The position numbers and the translations under genes were made by a program. Positions 52,617 through 61,316 of a stretch of 64,000 nt of DNA are shown in pieces. Location of the stretch: NCBI RefSeq assembly GCF_015712165.1, contig NZ_JADPZX010000001.1, positions 1,674,001-1,738,000 on the forward strand. The letters run 5' to 3'. The notes under the pieces were generated by a model, which did not search any database, was not told where the DNA came from, and was given only the letters and a program-made list of their open reading frames with translations. The stretch is from Streptomyces spinoverrucosus (lineage in GTDB: Bacteria > Actinomycetota > Actinomycetes > Streptomycetales > Streptomycetaceae). Positions within the stretch are counted from its first letter, which is position 1. Each line of letters begins with the position of its first letter.

Positions 52617-53515
52617 CGGAACGCACTCCATCACACCTGGACGCGTTGGAGTCGGAGGCGGTGCACATCTTCCGCGAGGTGGCGGGCGAGTTCGAGCGGC
52701 CGGTGATCCTCTTCTCCGGCGGCAAGGACTCCATCGTCATGCTGCATCTGGCACTCAAGGCGTTCGCGCCCGCGACGGTGCCCTTCTCGCTGCTGCACGT
52801 CGACACCGGCCACAACTTCCCCGAAGTCCTCGACTACCGCGACCGTGTGGTGGCCGCACATGGGCTGCGCCTCCATGTGGCCTCCGTACAGGACTACATC
52901 GACCGCGGTGTGCTACGCGAACGCCCCGACGGCACCCGCAACCCACTCCAGACACTGCCGCTCACGGAGAAGATCCAGGCCGAGCGTTTCGACGCCGTGT
53001 TCGGCGGCGGACGCCGCGACGAGGAGAAAGCGCGGGCCAAAGAGCGCGTCTTCTCGCTGCGCGACGAGTTCTCCCAGTGGGACCCACGCAGGCAACGCCC
53101 CGAGCTGTGGAACCTGTACAACGGACGGCACGCCCCCGGCGAACACGTCCGCGTCTTCCCCCTGTCCAACTGGACCGAGCTGGACATCTGGCAGTACATC
53201 GCCCGCGAAGACATCGAACTACCGTCCATCTACTTCGCCCACTACCGCGAAGTCTTCCAACGCGACGGCATGTGGCTCACCCCCGGCGACTGGGGCGGAC
53301 CACGCGACACCGAGACCGTCGAGAAACGCCAGGTCCGCTACCGCACCGTCGGCGACATGTCCTGCACCGGCGCCGTCGACTCCGACGCCAGAACCCTCAA
53401 GCAGGTCATCGCCGAGATCGCCGCCTCCCGCCTCACCGAACGCGGCGCCACCCGCGCCGACGACAAACTCTCCGAGGCCGCGATGGAAGACCGCAAGCGC
53501 GAGGGGTACTTCTAG
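52613..53515 (+). CDS. cysD: Sulfate adenylyltransferase subunit 2
   Basis: 300 residues. The PP-loop ATP pyrophosphatase motif is LFSGGKDSIVMLHLALKAF near residue 30; FDAVFGGGRRDEEKARAKERVFS and TELDIWQYI are strongly conserved family blocks. With CysN it makes APS from sulfate and ATP. The stop is 2 bases before the cysN ATG. Confidence 0.95.
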   Translation: MTERTPSHLDALESEAVHIFREVAGEFERPVILFSGGKDSIVMLHLALKAFAPATVPFSLLHVDTGHNFPEVLDYRDRVVAAHGLRLHVASVQDYIDRGVLRERPDGTRNPLQTLPLTEKIQAERFDAVFGGGRRDEEKARAKERVFSLRDEFSQWDPRRQRPELWNLYNGRHAPGEHVRVFPLSNWTELDIWQYIAREDIELPSIYFAHYREVFQRDGMWLTPGDWGGPRDTETVEKRQVRYRTVGDMSCTGAVDSDARTLKQVIAEIAASRLTERGATRADDKLSEAAMEDRKREGYF

Positions 53516-53517
53516 CC

Positions 53518-54822
53518 ATGACCACCGACACCCTCCGCCTCGCCACCGCCGGCTCCGTCGACGACGGCAAATCCACCCTCGTCGGCCGACTGCTGCACGA
53601 CTCCAAATCCATCCTCACCGACCAACTGGAAGCGGTCACCCGCGCCTCCCGCGGCGACAGCCCCGACCTCGCCCTGCTGACGGACGGCCTGCGCGCCGAG
53701 CGCGAACAGGGCATCACCATCGACGTCGCCTACCGCTACTTCGCCACACCCCGACGCCGCTTCATCCTCGCCGACACCCCCGGCCACGTGCAGTACACCC
53801 GCAACATGGTCACCGGCGCCTCCACGGCCGAGCTGACCGTCATCCTCGTCGACGCCCGCAACGGCATCGTCGAACAGACCCGCCGCCACGCCGCCATCGC
53901 CGCCCTCCTCCGCGTCCCCCACATCGTCCTCGCCGTCAACAAGATGGACCTCACCGGATACCAGCAACCCGTGTTCGAGCACATCGCCGAGGAGTTCACG
54001 GCGTACGCCACCGAACTCGGCGTCCCCGAGGTCACCGCCATCCCGATCTCCGCGCTCAACGGCGACAACGTCGTCGAACCGTCCGCGCACACGGACTGGT
54101 ACGGCGGCCCCACCGTCCTGGAACACCTGGAAACCGTGCCGGTGAGCCACGACCCGGCGCACTGCCACGCCCGCCTGCCCGTGCAGTACGTGATCCGGCC
54201 GCAGACCGCCGAGCACCCCGACTACCGGGGCTACGCGGGCCAGATCGCCGCCGGCACCTTCCGCGTCGGCGAGCAGATCACCGTACTCCCCTCCGGTCGC
54301 ACCACCACCATCACCGGAATCGACCAGCTGGGCACACCGGTCGACGCGGCCTGGAGCCCGCTGTCGGTGACCCTGCTGCTCGCGGACGACGTGGACGTCT
54401 CGCGCGGTGATCTGATCGTGCCCAGCCAGGGCGCGCCGACGGCCACCAGGACCATCGTGGCCACCCTCTGTCACCTGCACGAACGTCCGCTGCGGGACGG
54501 GGAGCGCCTGCTGCTGCGGCACGGCGCCCGCACCGTCCGTGCGGTGGTCGAGCGGATCACGCATCAACTCCGGCTCCACGACCTGTCGTTGTCCCCGGCC
54601 CCCGTGGAACTGCCCATGAACGCCATCGGGCAGGCCGTCCTGCGCACGGCGGAGCCGGTGCACGTGGATCCGTACGCCGTGTCCCGGCGGACCGGCGCGT
54701 TCCTGCTCGTCGACGCGGCGGACGGGAGCACCCGCACCGCCGGAATGGCCGGCGAGGCGTTCATCGCTCCCGGGACGAACAGGGCGAGCGGCGGACTCGG
54801 CAGGGAGCATGTCGCCTCATGA
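53518..54822 (+). CDS. cysN: Sulfate adenylyltransferase subunit 1 (GTPase)
   Basis: 434 residues, no fused APS kinase. EF-Tu-like G motifs: TAGSVDDGKSTLVGRLL, FILADTPGHVQYTRNM and AVNKMDL, then two beta-barrel domains. GTP hydrolysis drives APS formation by CysD. The TGA overlaps the ATG of the next gene. Confidence 0.95.
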   Translation: MTTDTLRLATAGSVDDGKSTLVGRLLHDSKSILTDQLEAVTRASRGDSPDLALLTDGLRAEREQGITIDVAYRYFATPRRRFILADTPGHVQYTRNMVTGASTAELTVILVDARNGIVEQTRRHAAIAALLRVPHIVLAVNKMDLTGYQQPVFEHIAEEFTAYATELGVPEVTAIPISALNGDNVVEPSAHTDWYGGPTVLEHLETVPVSHDPAHCHARLPVQYVIRPQTAEHPDYRGYAGQIAAGTFRVGEQITVLPSGRTTTITGIDQLGTPVDAAWSPLSVTLLLADDVDVSRGDLIVPSQGAPTATRTIVATLCHLHERPLRDGERLLLRHGARTVRAVVERITHQLRLHDLSLSPAPVELPMNAIGQAVLRTAEPVHVDPYAVSRRTGAFLLVDAADGSTRTAGMAGEAFIAPGTNRASGGLGREHVAS

Positions 54823-55913
54823 GGGTGCGCCATGGTGTCGTCCGCGCCGTTGTCCCGTACCTGCTGCTCGCCGCCGTCACCGCGTGCGGCTACGGCTCCC
54901 GCGCCGCCGAGGACGACGGCAGGCCCGTCGCCGCGCACGGCAGGAAGCTGTCGGTCGACTCCGTACGGATCGGCTACTTCCCCAATCTGACGCACGCGAC
55001 CGCCCTCGTCGGGGTCGAACAGGGCTTTATCCAGGAGGAGTTGGGCGGCACCCAGCTCAAGGCGGTGGCGTTCAGCGCCGGGCCGTCCGAGATCGAGGCC
55101 CTCAACGCGGGCGCCATCGACATCGGGTTCATCGGCCCCTCCCCCGCCGTCAACGGCTACACGAGGTCCGGCGGCCGCAATCTGCGGATCGTGTCGGGGG
55201 CCGCGTCCGGGGGCGTGAGCCTGGTCGTCGACCCGCGCAAGATCAGGACGCCCGGTGACGTCAAGGGCAGGCGGATCGCGACGCCGCAGTTGGGCAACAC
55301 GCAGGACGTGGCGTTCCTGAACTGGGTCGCGGAACAGGGCTGGAAGGTGGATCCGCGGGGCGGCGACGGCGACGTGTCGGTCATCCGCACCGACCCCAAG
55401 GTCATCCCGGACGCCTACAGATCGGGGGCCGTCGACGGGGCGTGGGTGCCGGAGCCGACCGCGTCCCAACTGGTGGCCGAGGGCGCGAAGGTGCTGCTCG
55501 ACGAGGCGACGCTGTGGCCGGAGCAGCAGTTCGTGATCACGAATGTCGTCGTGTCGCAGCGCTTCCTGCGGGAGCATCCCGACGTCGTGGAGGCCGTCCT
55601 GCGCGGCACGGTGCGCACCAACCGCTGGATCCGCGCGCACCCGGCCGACGCCGGACGCGCCGCCAACGCCGCGCTGGAGGAGCTGACGGGCAAGGAGCTA
55701 CCGGCCCCGGTGCTGGCGCACGCCTGGCCCCGCATCCGCTTCCTGGACGACCCGCTGGCCGGCACGCTGCGCGCCCAGGCCGGGCATGCGGCGAGGGCCG
55801 GGCTGCTGGAGGACCCGCAACTGGACGGCATCTACGACCTCGCGCTTTTGAACAAGGTTCTGCGGGCCGAGGGCGAACCCACCGTCGACGACGCCGCCCT
55901 CGGCGTCGAGTAG
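54819..55913 (+). CDS. ABC transporter substrate-binding lipoprotein (SsuA/NrtA-like)
   Basis: 364 residues. The signal ends in a lipobox (AAVTACGYG). SsuA/TauA-like fold: VRIGYFPNLTHATALVGVEQGFIQEELG, FSAGPSEIEALNAGAIDIGFIGPSPAVNGY and DAYRSGAVDGAWVPEPTASQLV. Ligands are probably sulfonates, sulfate esters or sulfate, given the cys genes. It is coupled to cysN by an ATGA overlap. Confidence 0.87.
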   Translation: MRVRHGVVRAVVPYLLLAAVTACGYGSRAAEDDGRPVAAHGRKLSVDSVRIGYFPNLTHATALVGVEQGFIQEELGGTQLKAVAFSAGPSEIEALNAGAIDIGFIGPSPAVNGYTRSGGRNLRIVSGAASGGVSLVVDPRKIRTPGDVKGRRIATPQLGNTQDVAFLNWVAEQGWKVDPRGGDGDVSVIRTDPKVIPDAYRSGAVDGAWVPEPTASQLVAEGAKVLLDEATLWPEQQFVITNVVVSQRFLREHPDVVEAVLRGTVRTNRWIRAHPADAGRAANAALEELTGKELPAPVLAHAWPRIRFLDDPLAGTLRAQAGHAARAGLLEDPQLDGIYDLALLNKVLRAEGEPTVDDAALGVE

Positions 55914-55949
55914 ACCCCGACACCCGAGTTTTCCCAGGAGGTGACGACC

Positions 55950-56729
55950 ATGAGCACGACCCTCGCCCCGGCAACCGAGTCGGTGGGGTACGCCGCCCGG
56001 ATCGAGCACGTCTCGAAGTCCTTCGCCGGGCCCACGGGGCCGCAAGTCGTCCTGGACGACATCACCCTCGATGTCGCGCCGGGCGAGTTCGTCACCCTCC
56101 TCGGGGCCTCCGGCTGCGGCAAGTCCACCCTGCTCAACCTCGTCGCCGGCCTCGACGCCCCGACCGCCGGGTCCATCACCACCCACGGGCGCCCGGCCCT
56201 GATGTTCCAGGACCACGCCCTGTTCCCCTGGCTGACCGCCGGGCGGAACGTCGAACTCGCCCTGAAGCTCCGGGGAGTCGCCCGGAGCGATCGTCGCGCC
56301 CGCGCCGAGGAGCTGCTCGGACTCGTCCGGCTGGAGGGCTCGTACGGCAAACGCGTGCACGAACTCTCCGGCGGTATGCGCCAGCGCGTCGCCCTCGCCC
56401 GCGCGCTGGCGCAGGACAGCCGGCTGCTGTTGATGGACGAGCCGTTCGCGGCGCTCGACGCGATCACCCGTGACGTGCTGCACGACGAGCTGATCCGGAT
56501 CTGGAACGAGACCCGGCTTTCCGTGCTGTTCGTGACGCACAACGTGCGCGAGGCCGTGCGCCTCGCGCAGCGCGTCGTCCTGCTCTCCTCCCGGCCCGGT
56601 CGTCTCGCCCGCCAGTGGAGCGTCGGGACGGCGCAGCCGCGCCGTATCGAGGATGCCCCCGTGGCCGAACTGTCCCTGGAGATAACCGAAGCCCTGCGTG
56701 GGGAGATCCGCCGTCATGGCCACCACTGA
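55950..56729 (+). CDS. ABC transporter ATP-binding protein (SsuB/TauB-like)
   Basis: 259 residues from ATG 55950, well placed after AGGAGGTGA. Walker A LLGASGCGKSTLLNL, signature LSGGMRQRVALARAL, Walker B LLLMDEPFAALD, and the H-loop FVTHNVREA. It powers the importer formed with the flanking lipoprotein and permease. Confidence 0.93.
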   Translation: MSTTLAPATESVGYAARIEHVSKSFAGPTGPQVVLDDITLDVAPGEFVTLLGASGCGKSTLLNLVAGLDAPTAGSITTHGRPALMFQDHALFPWLTAGRNVELALKLRGVARSDRRARAEELLGLVRLEGSYGKRVHELSGGMRQRVALARALAQDSRLLLMDEPFAALDAITRDVLHDELIRIWNETRLSVLFVTHNVREAVRLAQRVVLLSSRPGRLARQWSVGTAQPRRIEDAPVAELSLEITEALRGEIRRHGHH

Positions 56730-57612
56730 GACCACCGGGACCACGGCCGGCGCCCCCGTCACGGACGTGCCCCGGCCGGCCGGGGCGGGCTCACCGGCGC
56801 CAGGGCGGAGCGGGCGTGGCGCCCTGCGGGCCGTCCTGCGCCGCACCGTGCTGCCGCCCCTGCTGGCCGTGGTACTGGTGGGGGCGGTGTGGCAGACGCT
56901 GGTGTGGGCGAAGGTCACGAGCGACTACAAGCTGCCCCCGCCGTCCGCGGTGTGGCACAGCCTGTCCGACATGTGGCTGCGGGGCACCCTGTTCGAGGTC
57001 ATCTGGACGAGCGTCTCGCGCGGTCTGCTCGGCTTCTTGCTCGCACTCGCCATCGCCACTCCGCTCGGGCTGCTGGTGGCCCGGGTCCGCCCGCTGCGGG
57101 CGGCGCTCGGCCCCGTCCTGGCGGGTCTGCAGTCGCTGCCGTCGGTGGCGTGGGTGCCGCCGGCCGTGATCTGGCTGGGTCTGAACAACTCGATGATGTA
57201 CACGGTGATCCTGCTCGGTGCGGTCCCCTCCATCACCAACGGCCTGGTCTCCGGGATCGACCAGGTGCCCCCGCTGCTGCTGCGGGCGGGCCGCACGATG
57301 GGCGCGACCGGGGTCAGCGGGACCTGGTACGTCGTCCTGCCGGCGGCGCTGCCGGGCTATCTGGCCGGTCTCAAGCAGGGCTGGGCGTTCTCCTGGCGGT
57401 CCCTGATGGCGGCGGAGATCATCGCCTCCTCGCCCGATCTGGGCGTCGGGCTGGGTCAGTTGCTGGAGCACGGCCGCAACAACGCCGACATGCCCGGGGT
57501 GTTCCTGGCCATCATGCTCATCCTGGTCGTCGGCATCGCCATCGACCTGCTCCTGTTCAGCCCGCTGGAGCGGCGGGTGCTGCGCGGCCGCGGCCTGACC
57601 GGCCGCACCTGA
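56716..57612 (+). CDS. ABC transporter permease (SsuC/TauC-like)
   Basis: 298 residues from ATG 56716. Six hydrophobic helices and the EAA-type loop RAGRTMGATGVSGTWYVVLPAALPGYLAGLKQG characteristic of nitrate/sulfonate/taurine permeases. The start lies inside the end of the ATPase gene. It is the last gene of the cysHCDN-transporter operon. Confidence 0.9.
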   Translation: MATTETTGTTAGAPVTDVPRPAGAGSPAPGRSGRGALRAVLRRTVLPPLLAVVLVGAVWQTLVWAKVTSDYKLPPPSAVWHSLSDMWLRGTLFEVIWTSVSRGLLGFLLALAIATPLGLLVARVRPLRAALGPVLAGLQSLPSVAWVPPAVIWLGLNNSMMYTVILLGAVPSITNGLVSGIDQVPPLLLRAGRTMGATGVSGTWYVVLPAALPGYLAGLKQGWAFSWRSLMAAEIIASSPDLGVGLGQLLEHGRNNADMPGVFLAIMLILVVGIAIDLLLFSPLERRVLRGRGLTGRT

Positions 57613-57621
57613 CGACAGGGC

Positions 57622-58428
57622 CTACGACGAGGCGTCGGCCCCCGCCGTCAGGGGGGCCGACGCCTCGTCGTGGCGCAGCAGCACGAGCCGGGCGAGTTCC
57701 GGTGCGGGGCCCAGTACCCCCGCCACCACTTCGGCGCCCCCGTCGTGGGCCGCCCGGAAGATTCGGTCGGGCAGTATGCCGGGGGCGATGACGTACGGGG
57801 CGACGGCCACGCGCCGGGCGCCGCCCGCCCGCAGGGCCCGTACCGCTTCGACCACGCCCGGCACACCGGCCGGACGGCAGGACGGGGAAGCGGCCGCGGG
57901 GCGCACGGAGCACCAGCCGGTGCGCGCCCACTCCTGCCTGGTACGGGCGATCTGCGCGATCGCCGCCGCGTCGGTGGAGCCCGCGAACGCCAGCACCACG
58001 CCCGTGGACGACCGGTCCTCGGGCCGGAGCCCGGCCTGTGCCAGCCGGCGCTCCAGCGCGGCGTGCAGCAGGGGCGAGGGGCCCAGAACGGCGGCCCGGC
58101 GCATCCGCAGCGGCAGTGCGCCGACGTCGTCCAGCACGGCGGGCAGGTCGGTCCTGGCGTGGAAGGCCCGGGTGAGCAGCAGGGGCAGGACCACCACCTC
58201 CGCCACGCCCTCGGCGGCCAGCCGGTGCAGGGCCTCGCGCACGGTCGGGGTGTCGAAGTCGAGGAAGGCGGTCGTCACCCGGAGCGCGGGCCGGCGCGCG
58301 CGGACCAGCCCGGTCAGGGCGTGCACCGTCGCCGCGTGTCGCGGGTCGCGGCTGCCGTGGGCGACGACGAGCAGGGCGCGGCCGACCCTGGCGGGCCGGC
58401 CGGCGGTCGCTGCGGACGACGGTCTCAC
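57622..58428 (-). CDS. Sirohydrochlorin chelatase family protein (CbiX-like)
   Basis: 268 residues from GTG 58428. The first half has LLVVAHGSRDPRHAATVHAL with the metal-inserting His, and AEVVVLPLLLTRAFHARTDLP; the second half repeats the fold (RRVAVAPYVIAPGILPDRIF). It would insert iron into sirohydrochlorin to make siroheme for the sulfite reductase. Its GTG overlaps the stop of the SARP gene (GTGA), so it is translated with the regulator. Confidence 0.82.
   Translation of the reverse strand: MRPSSAATAGRPARVGRALLVVAHGSRDPRHAATVHALTGLVRARRPALRVTTAFLDFDTPTVREALHRLAAEGVAEVVVLPLLLTRAFHARTDLPAVLDDVGALPLRMRRAAVLGPSPLLHAALERRLAQAGLRPEDRSSTGVVLAFAGSTDAAAIAQIARTRQEWARTGWCSVRPAAASPSCRPAGVPGVVEAVRALRAGGARRVAVAPYVIAPGILPDRIFRAAHDGGAEVVAGVLGPAPELARLVLLRHDEASAPLTAGADASS
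57624..57671. terminator. 20-bp perfect hairpin between permease and CbiX-like genes
   Basis: Arms run 57624-57643 and 57652-57671, perfectly complementary over 20 bp (ACGACGAGGCGTCGGCCCCC in the left arm), with an 8-base loop. It overlaps the last codons of the CbiX-like gene (minus) and probably ends both convergent transcripts. Confidence 0.85.
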
Positions 58429-59267
58429 GGTGCCGACGCCATGGTGGCGACCGGAGGTGCCGTCGGCCGGGCCGGCTCGTCGCTGAGCAGCATGGGGTCG
58501 TGGGTGAGGATGGCTTGTTCGTACTGGCGCAGGACCGGCGACGGCTCGATGCCCAGGGACTCGACCAGGTCGTGCCGGCACTGCCGGTAGACGTTGAGCG
58601 CGTCCAGCTGGCGTCCGGACCGGTACAGGGCGCGCATCAGCAGCAGGCAGAATTGTTCCTGCAGCGGGTTGCGGGCGTGGAGCTCCATGAGTTCCGGCAG
58701 GATGCGTTCGTGTCCGCCGACGCGCAGTTCGAGCTCGTAGAGCAGGGCCTGGGCGAAGTTGCGTGCCTCCAGATAGCGCGCGGAGGCCGCCTGGCAGAGC
58801 GGGCCTCCGGTGAGGCCGCCGAACACGGGTCCCTGCCACAGCGAGAGCGCCGCGCGCAGGTTGGCGATGTCGTGGGTGATGTCCTGGGTGACGTCGGGCC
58901 GGCCGGCGCGGCCGTGCCGGGCGTGGATCGCCTCCACGGCGTCGAGGAAGACGTAGGAGTCGAGTTCCGATCGCTCCAGGGTGAAGCCGTAGCCCGACAT
59001 GCTGGTGACCACTCGGGAGGTCTCCCGCTCGGGTTCGAGCGCGGCGAGTGTACGACGGATTCTGCTGATCTGTGCCTGGAGGGCGTTGTCGACCTTGGCC
59101 GGTGGGGTGGTTCCCCAGAGTTCGACGATGAGGGAATCAACGGTGACCAGCGAACCGCCGGTTACCAACAGGGTAGCCAAAAGCGTCTGCTGAATGGCGC
59201 CACCAAGTTTTACGGGTTCTTTGCCGGGATCTATTTCTATGCGGCCCAGTAGTGAAAATTTCAACAC
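58425..59267 (-). CDS. SARP-family transcriptional activator
   Basis: 280 residues from GTG 59267 (GGGGGAGAGAAGG upstream). The N-terminal OmpR-like winged helix (about 1-95) includes LGGAIQQTLLATLLVTGGSLVTVDSLIVELWG and NALQAQISRIRRTLAALEPE; the bacterial transcriptional activation domain follows (FLDAVEAIHARHG, RNFAQALLYELELRVG, LLLMRALYRSGRQLDALNVYRQCRHDLVESLGIEPSP). Small SARPs activate biosynthetic clusters by binding direct repeats at 11-bp period. Such repeats are found at six or more promoters in this window. Its own promoter carries a TetR-type operator. Confidence 0.92.
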   Translation of the reverse strand: MLKFSLLGRIEIDPGKEPVKLGGAIQQTLLATLLVTGGSLVTVDSLIVELWGTTPPAKVDNALQAQISRIRRTLAALEPERETSRVVTSMSGYGFTLERSELDSYVFLDAVEAIHARHGRAGRPDVTQDITHDIANLRAALSLWQGPVFGGLTGGPLCQAASARYLEARNFAQALLYELELRVGGHERILPELMELHARNPLQEQFCLLLMRALYRSGRQLDALNVYRQCRHDLVESLGIEPSPVLRQYEQAILTHDPMLLSDEPARPTAPPVATMASAP

Positions 59268-59468
59268 AAGCCTTCTCTCCCCCGCAAAATGAACGTTCAC
59301 CAGAGCTGGCTTGAACCCGACCGTGAACACTCGCAACTTGTACGGGTTCCCGCCATTTACAGGATGACCAGAAACGATCGCCGTCGTACGAGAAGGGCCG
59401 CACGTCCACGCAACCCTATGTCTCCCCTGGTCAGAGGCCAGGGCGGCAGATCCAGAATCCTGCTATAT

Positions 59469-59515
59469 GGACCGATCGGTCTCAGAAACTACTAGGCCAG
59501 ATCTCAATATGTCAA
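59469..59515 (-). promoter_or_regulatory. SARP gene promoter with TetR-type operator
   Basis: Minus strand TTGACA (59515-59510), 18-bp spacer, TAGTTT (59491-59486). The predicted +1 falls in the palindrome GGACCGATCGGTCT (59469-59482), whose core GACCGATCGGTC is perfect and matches the operators at 61215-61243 next to the tetR gene. This implies repression of the SARP gene by the nearby TetR protein. The untranslated leader would be about 210 bases. Confidence 0.65.
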
Positions 59516-59614
59516 CGTCGGCACGCCCAGAAAGCGCTGCCCCTGTCGCGGTGACCTAAAACAGTCGACGCCGTCCATGAAATCGGACGGCGAGATTCCC
59601 TTTGACCGGCAAAT

Positions 59615-59722
59615 CCGACTCCGTCGCCCACAGGGGCGGGCGACGGAGTCGGGAGAGGGGCCGTACGGCACGGCCGGCGACAATACGGGGGATTATTGGA
59701 AGCCGCCACCGTGCCGTACGGC
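59615..59722. terminator. Two hairpins downstream of the MFS gene
   Basis: First: CCGACTCCGTCGCCC (59615-59629) pairs with GGGCGACGGAGTCGG (59638-59652), a perfect 15 bp. Second: GCCGTACGGCACGG (59660-59673) pairs with CCGTGCCGTACGGC (59709-59722), 14 bp with a 35-base loop. They lie in the non-coding gap between the MFS gene end and the SARP promoter and probably insulate them. Nothing gene-like is seen in 59516-59741. Confidence 0.7.
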
Positions 59723-59741
59723 TGACAGGTGGCCGAAGGCC

Positions 59742-61169
59742 TCAGGCGGCATTCCGGCGGTACTTCGCGGCGCCCGCGAGGGCGACGAGGGTCACGGCCA
59801 GCGTGATGGCCGTGACGGTCCACAGGCCCGCCCGGTAGGGCTCCAGCCCGGCGCCGGAGACGGAGGCGAAGACGGTGGCCGTCACGGCGATCACGATGCC
59901 GTTGCCCACCTGCGCGCCGGCGTTGAACAGGCCGGAGGCCAGGCCCTGTTCGTCCGCGGACGCGCTGCCGACGGCGGCGATGTTCAGGGCCGGATAGACG
60001 GCCGCGAAGCCGAAGCCGCCGAGCAGCTGCTGGGCGAGCAGGGTGACGAGCGGATCGACGTGCCCGATCAGCAGCACCCACCCCAGGTAGCCGACGACCA
60101 TCATCACCAGGCCGACCGTGGCCACGGGCCAGGCACCATATTTGGTCACGAGCGCGGCGCCGTAGCGAGCCGTGCCGGCCGTCAGCACACCGCCGAGCAG
60201 GAAGGCCAGACCGGCCTGCATCGGCGACCAGTCGAGCGTCTGCTGGTAGTACAGCGTCAGCACGAACTGGAAGGAGACGTACGCACCGAAGAAGAGCATG
60301 CAGATGTTGGCCCGCACGAGCTGTCCGCGCCGGAAGATGGACAGCGGCACCAGGGGCGCCGAGTGCCGGCTCTCGACCAGGACGAACAGCGGCAGCAGCA
60401 CGGCGGCCGCCAGCAGCGAGGCGAGCGTCAGGCCGTCGCCCCAGCCCTCACTGGAGGCACGGCTGAGCCCGTAGACGAGCGCGATGGCCCCCGCGGTGAC
60501 CGTGACCGCGCCGAGAACGTCCACGTTGCCGCGCTCGGTCCGGCGCCGGCCGGCGGGTACGACGTAGGCCGCCAGCAGCGCGACGAGCACACCGGCGAGC
60601 GCCGGCAGGAACAGGATCAGGCGCCAGGAGGCGCTGGCCAGGACACCGCCGAGCAGCAGGCCCAGCGAGTACCCCGCCGAGGCGACGGCGAGGAAGGTGC
60701 CCAGGGCCCGGTTGCGTGCCCGCTCGTCACGGAAGGCGTCGAGGAGGATGGCCATCGCGGCGGGCGCCGTGATGCCGGCGCTGATGCCCTTCACCAGCCG
60801 GGCCGCGACCAGCAGCAGACCGTCGTCGGCGATGCCGCCCAGGCAGCTGGCGACCACGAACACCAGCAGCCAGCCGATGAGCAGCTTCTTGCGGTCGAGT
60901 AAGTCGGCCAGCCGTCCGCCGAGCAGCAGGAAACCGCCGAAGCCCAGCGCGTACGCGGACACCACCCACTGCAGCGCCGCCGGGGACATGTTCAGGTCGT
61001 TCTCGATGAGCGGGAGCGCCGGGCCCATGCTCGCGATGTCCATCGCGTCGAGGAACTGGACCGCGCACACGACCAGGAGCAGCAGAGGCAGGCTCCGGAC
61101 CGCGGGGGCGCCGACGTCCGCCGGTGCGGCCGAGGCCGCGGGCGGGGAGGTGGAGGACGCCTCAGTCAT
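59742..61169 (-). CDS. MFS multidrug/metabolite exporter (14-TMS DHA2-like)
   Basis: 475 residues from ATG 61169. Hydrophobic throughout with MFS signatures GGRLADLLDRKKLLIG near residue 85 and LALLLG-type helices; LDAMDIASMGPALPLIENDL in helix 1 is the DHA2/EmrB type pattern. It probably exports the cluster product or gives self-resistance (VlmF role in valanimycin). The ribosome site GGAG lies inside a perfect palindrome CTCCGATCGGAG. Confidence 0.88.
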   Translation of the reverse strand: MTEASSTSPPAASAAPADVGAPAVRSLPLLLLVVCAVQFLDAMDIASMGPALPLIENDLNMSPAALQWVVSAYALGFGGFLLLGGRLADLLDRKKLLIGWLLVFVVASCLGGIADDGLLLVAARLVKGISAGITAPAAMAILLDAFRDERARNRALGTFLAVASAGYSLGLLLGGVLASASWRLILFLPALAGVLVALLAAYVVPAGRRRTERGNVDVLGAVTVTAGAIALVYGLSRASSEGWGDGLTLASLLAAAVLLPLFVLVESRHSAPLVPLSIFRRGQLVRANICMLFFGAYVSFQFVLTLYYQQTLDWSPMQAGLAFLLGGVLTAGTARYGAALVTKYGAWPVATVGLVMMVVGYLGWVLLIGHVDPLVTLLAQQLLGGFGFAAVYPALNIAAVGSASADEQGLASGLFNAGAQVGNGIVIAVTATVFASVSGAGLEPYRAGLWTVTAITLAVTLVALAGAAKYRRNAA

Positions 61170-61176
61170 GATCAGA

Positions 61177-61188
61177 CTCCGATCGGAG
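61177..61188 (-). promoter_or_regulatory. Palindrome containing the MFS ribosome-binding site
   Basis: CTCCGATCGGAG is a perfect 12-bp palindrome; on the minus strand its GGAG is 7 bases before the exporter ATG. It shares the CCGATCGG core with the TetR operators, so it could be a third weak operator or simply an RNA fold masking the ribosome site. Confidence 0.45.
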
Positions 61189-61214
61189 GGCGACGAGGTC
61201 GCAAACAAGATCAC

Positions 61215-61273
61215 GGACCAATCGGTCCGGGACCGATCGGTCCATTTCTAGCGTCCACAACTGGCGCTGTCAA
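61215..61273 (-). promoter_or_regulatory. MFS promoter with two tandem TetR operators
   Basis: Minus strand TTGACA (61273-61268), exact 17-bp spacer, TAGAAA (61250-61245). Directly downstream are GGACCGATCGGTCC (61230-61243) and GGACCAATCGGTCC (61215-61228), one base apart. The first covers the expected +1. The tetR gene is divergent from here, so both genes are probably controlled from these sites. Confidence 0.75.
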
Positions 61274-61316
61274 ACGTATGCTTGTGACCACGGGGGTAGC
61301 TCGGAGGGAGTACTAC

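Noticed and set aside
46259..58428. Sulfur locus as a mobile element or island insertion
   Set aside because: No integrase, transposase, flanking repeats or attachment sites are visible, and base composition matches the neighbours.
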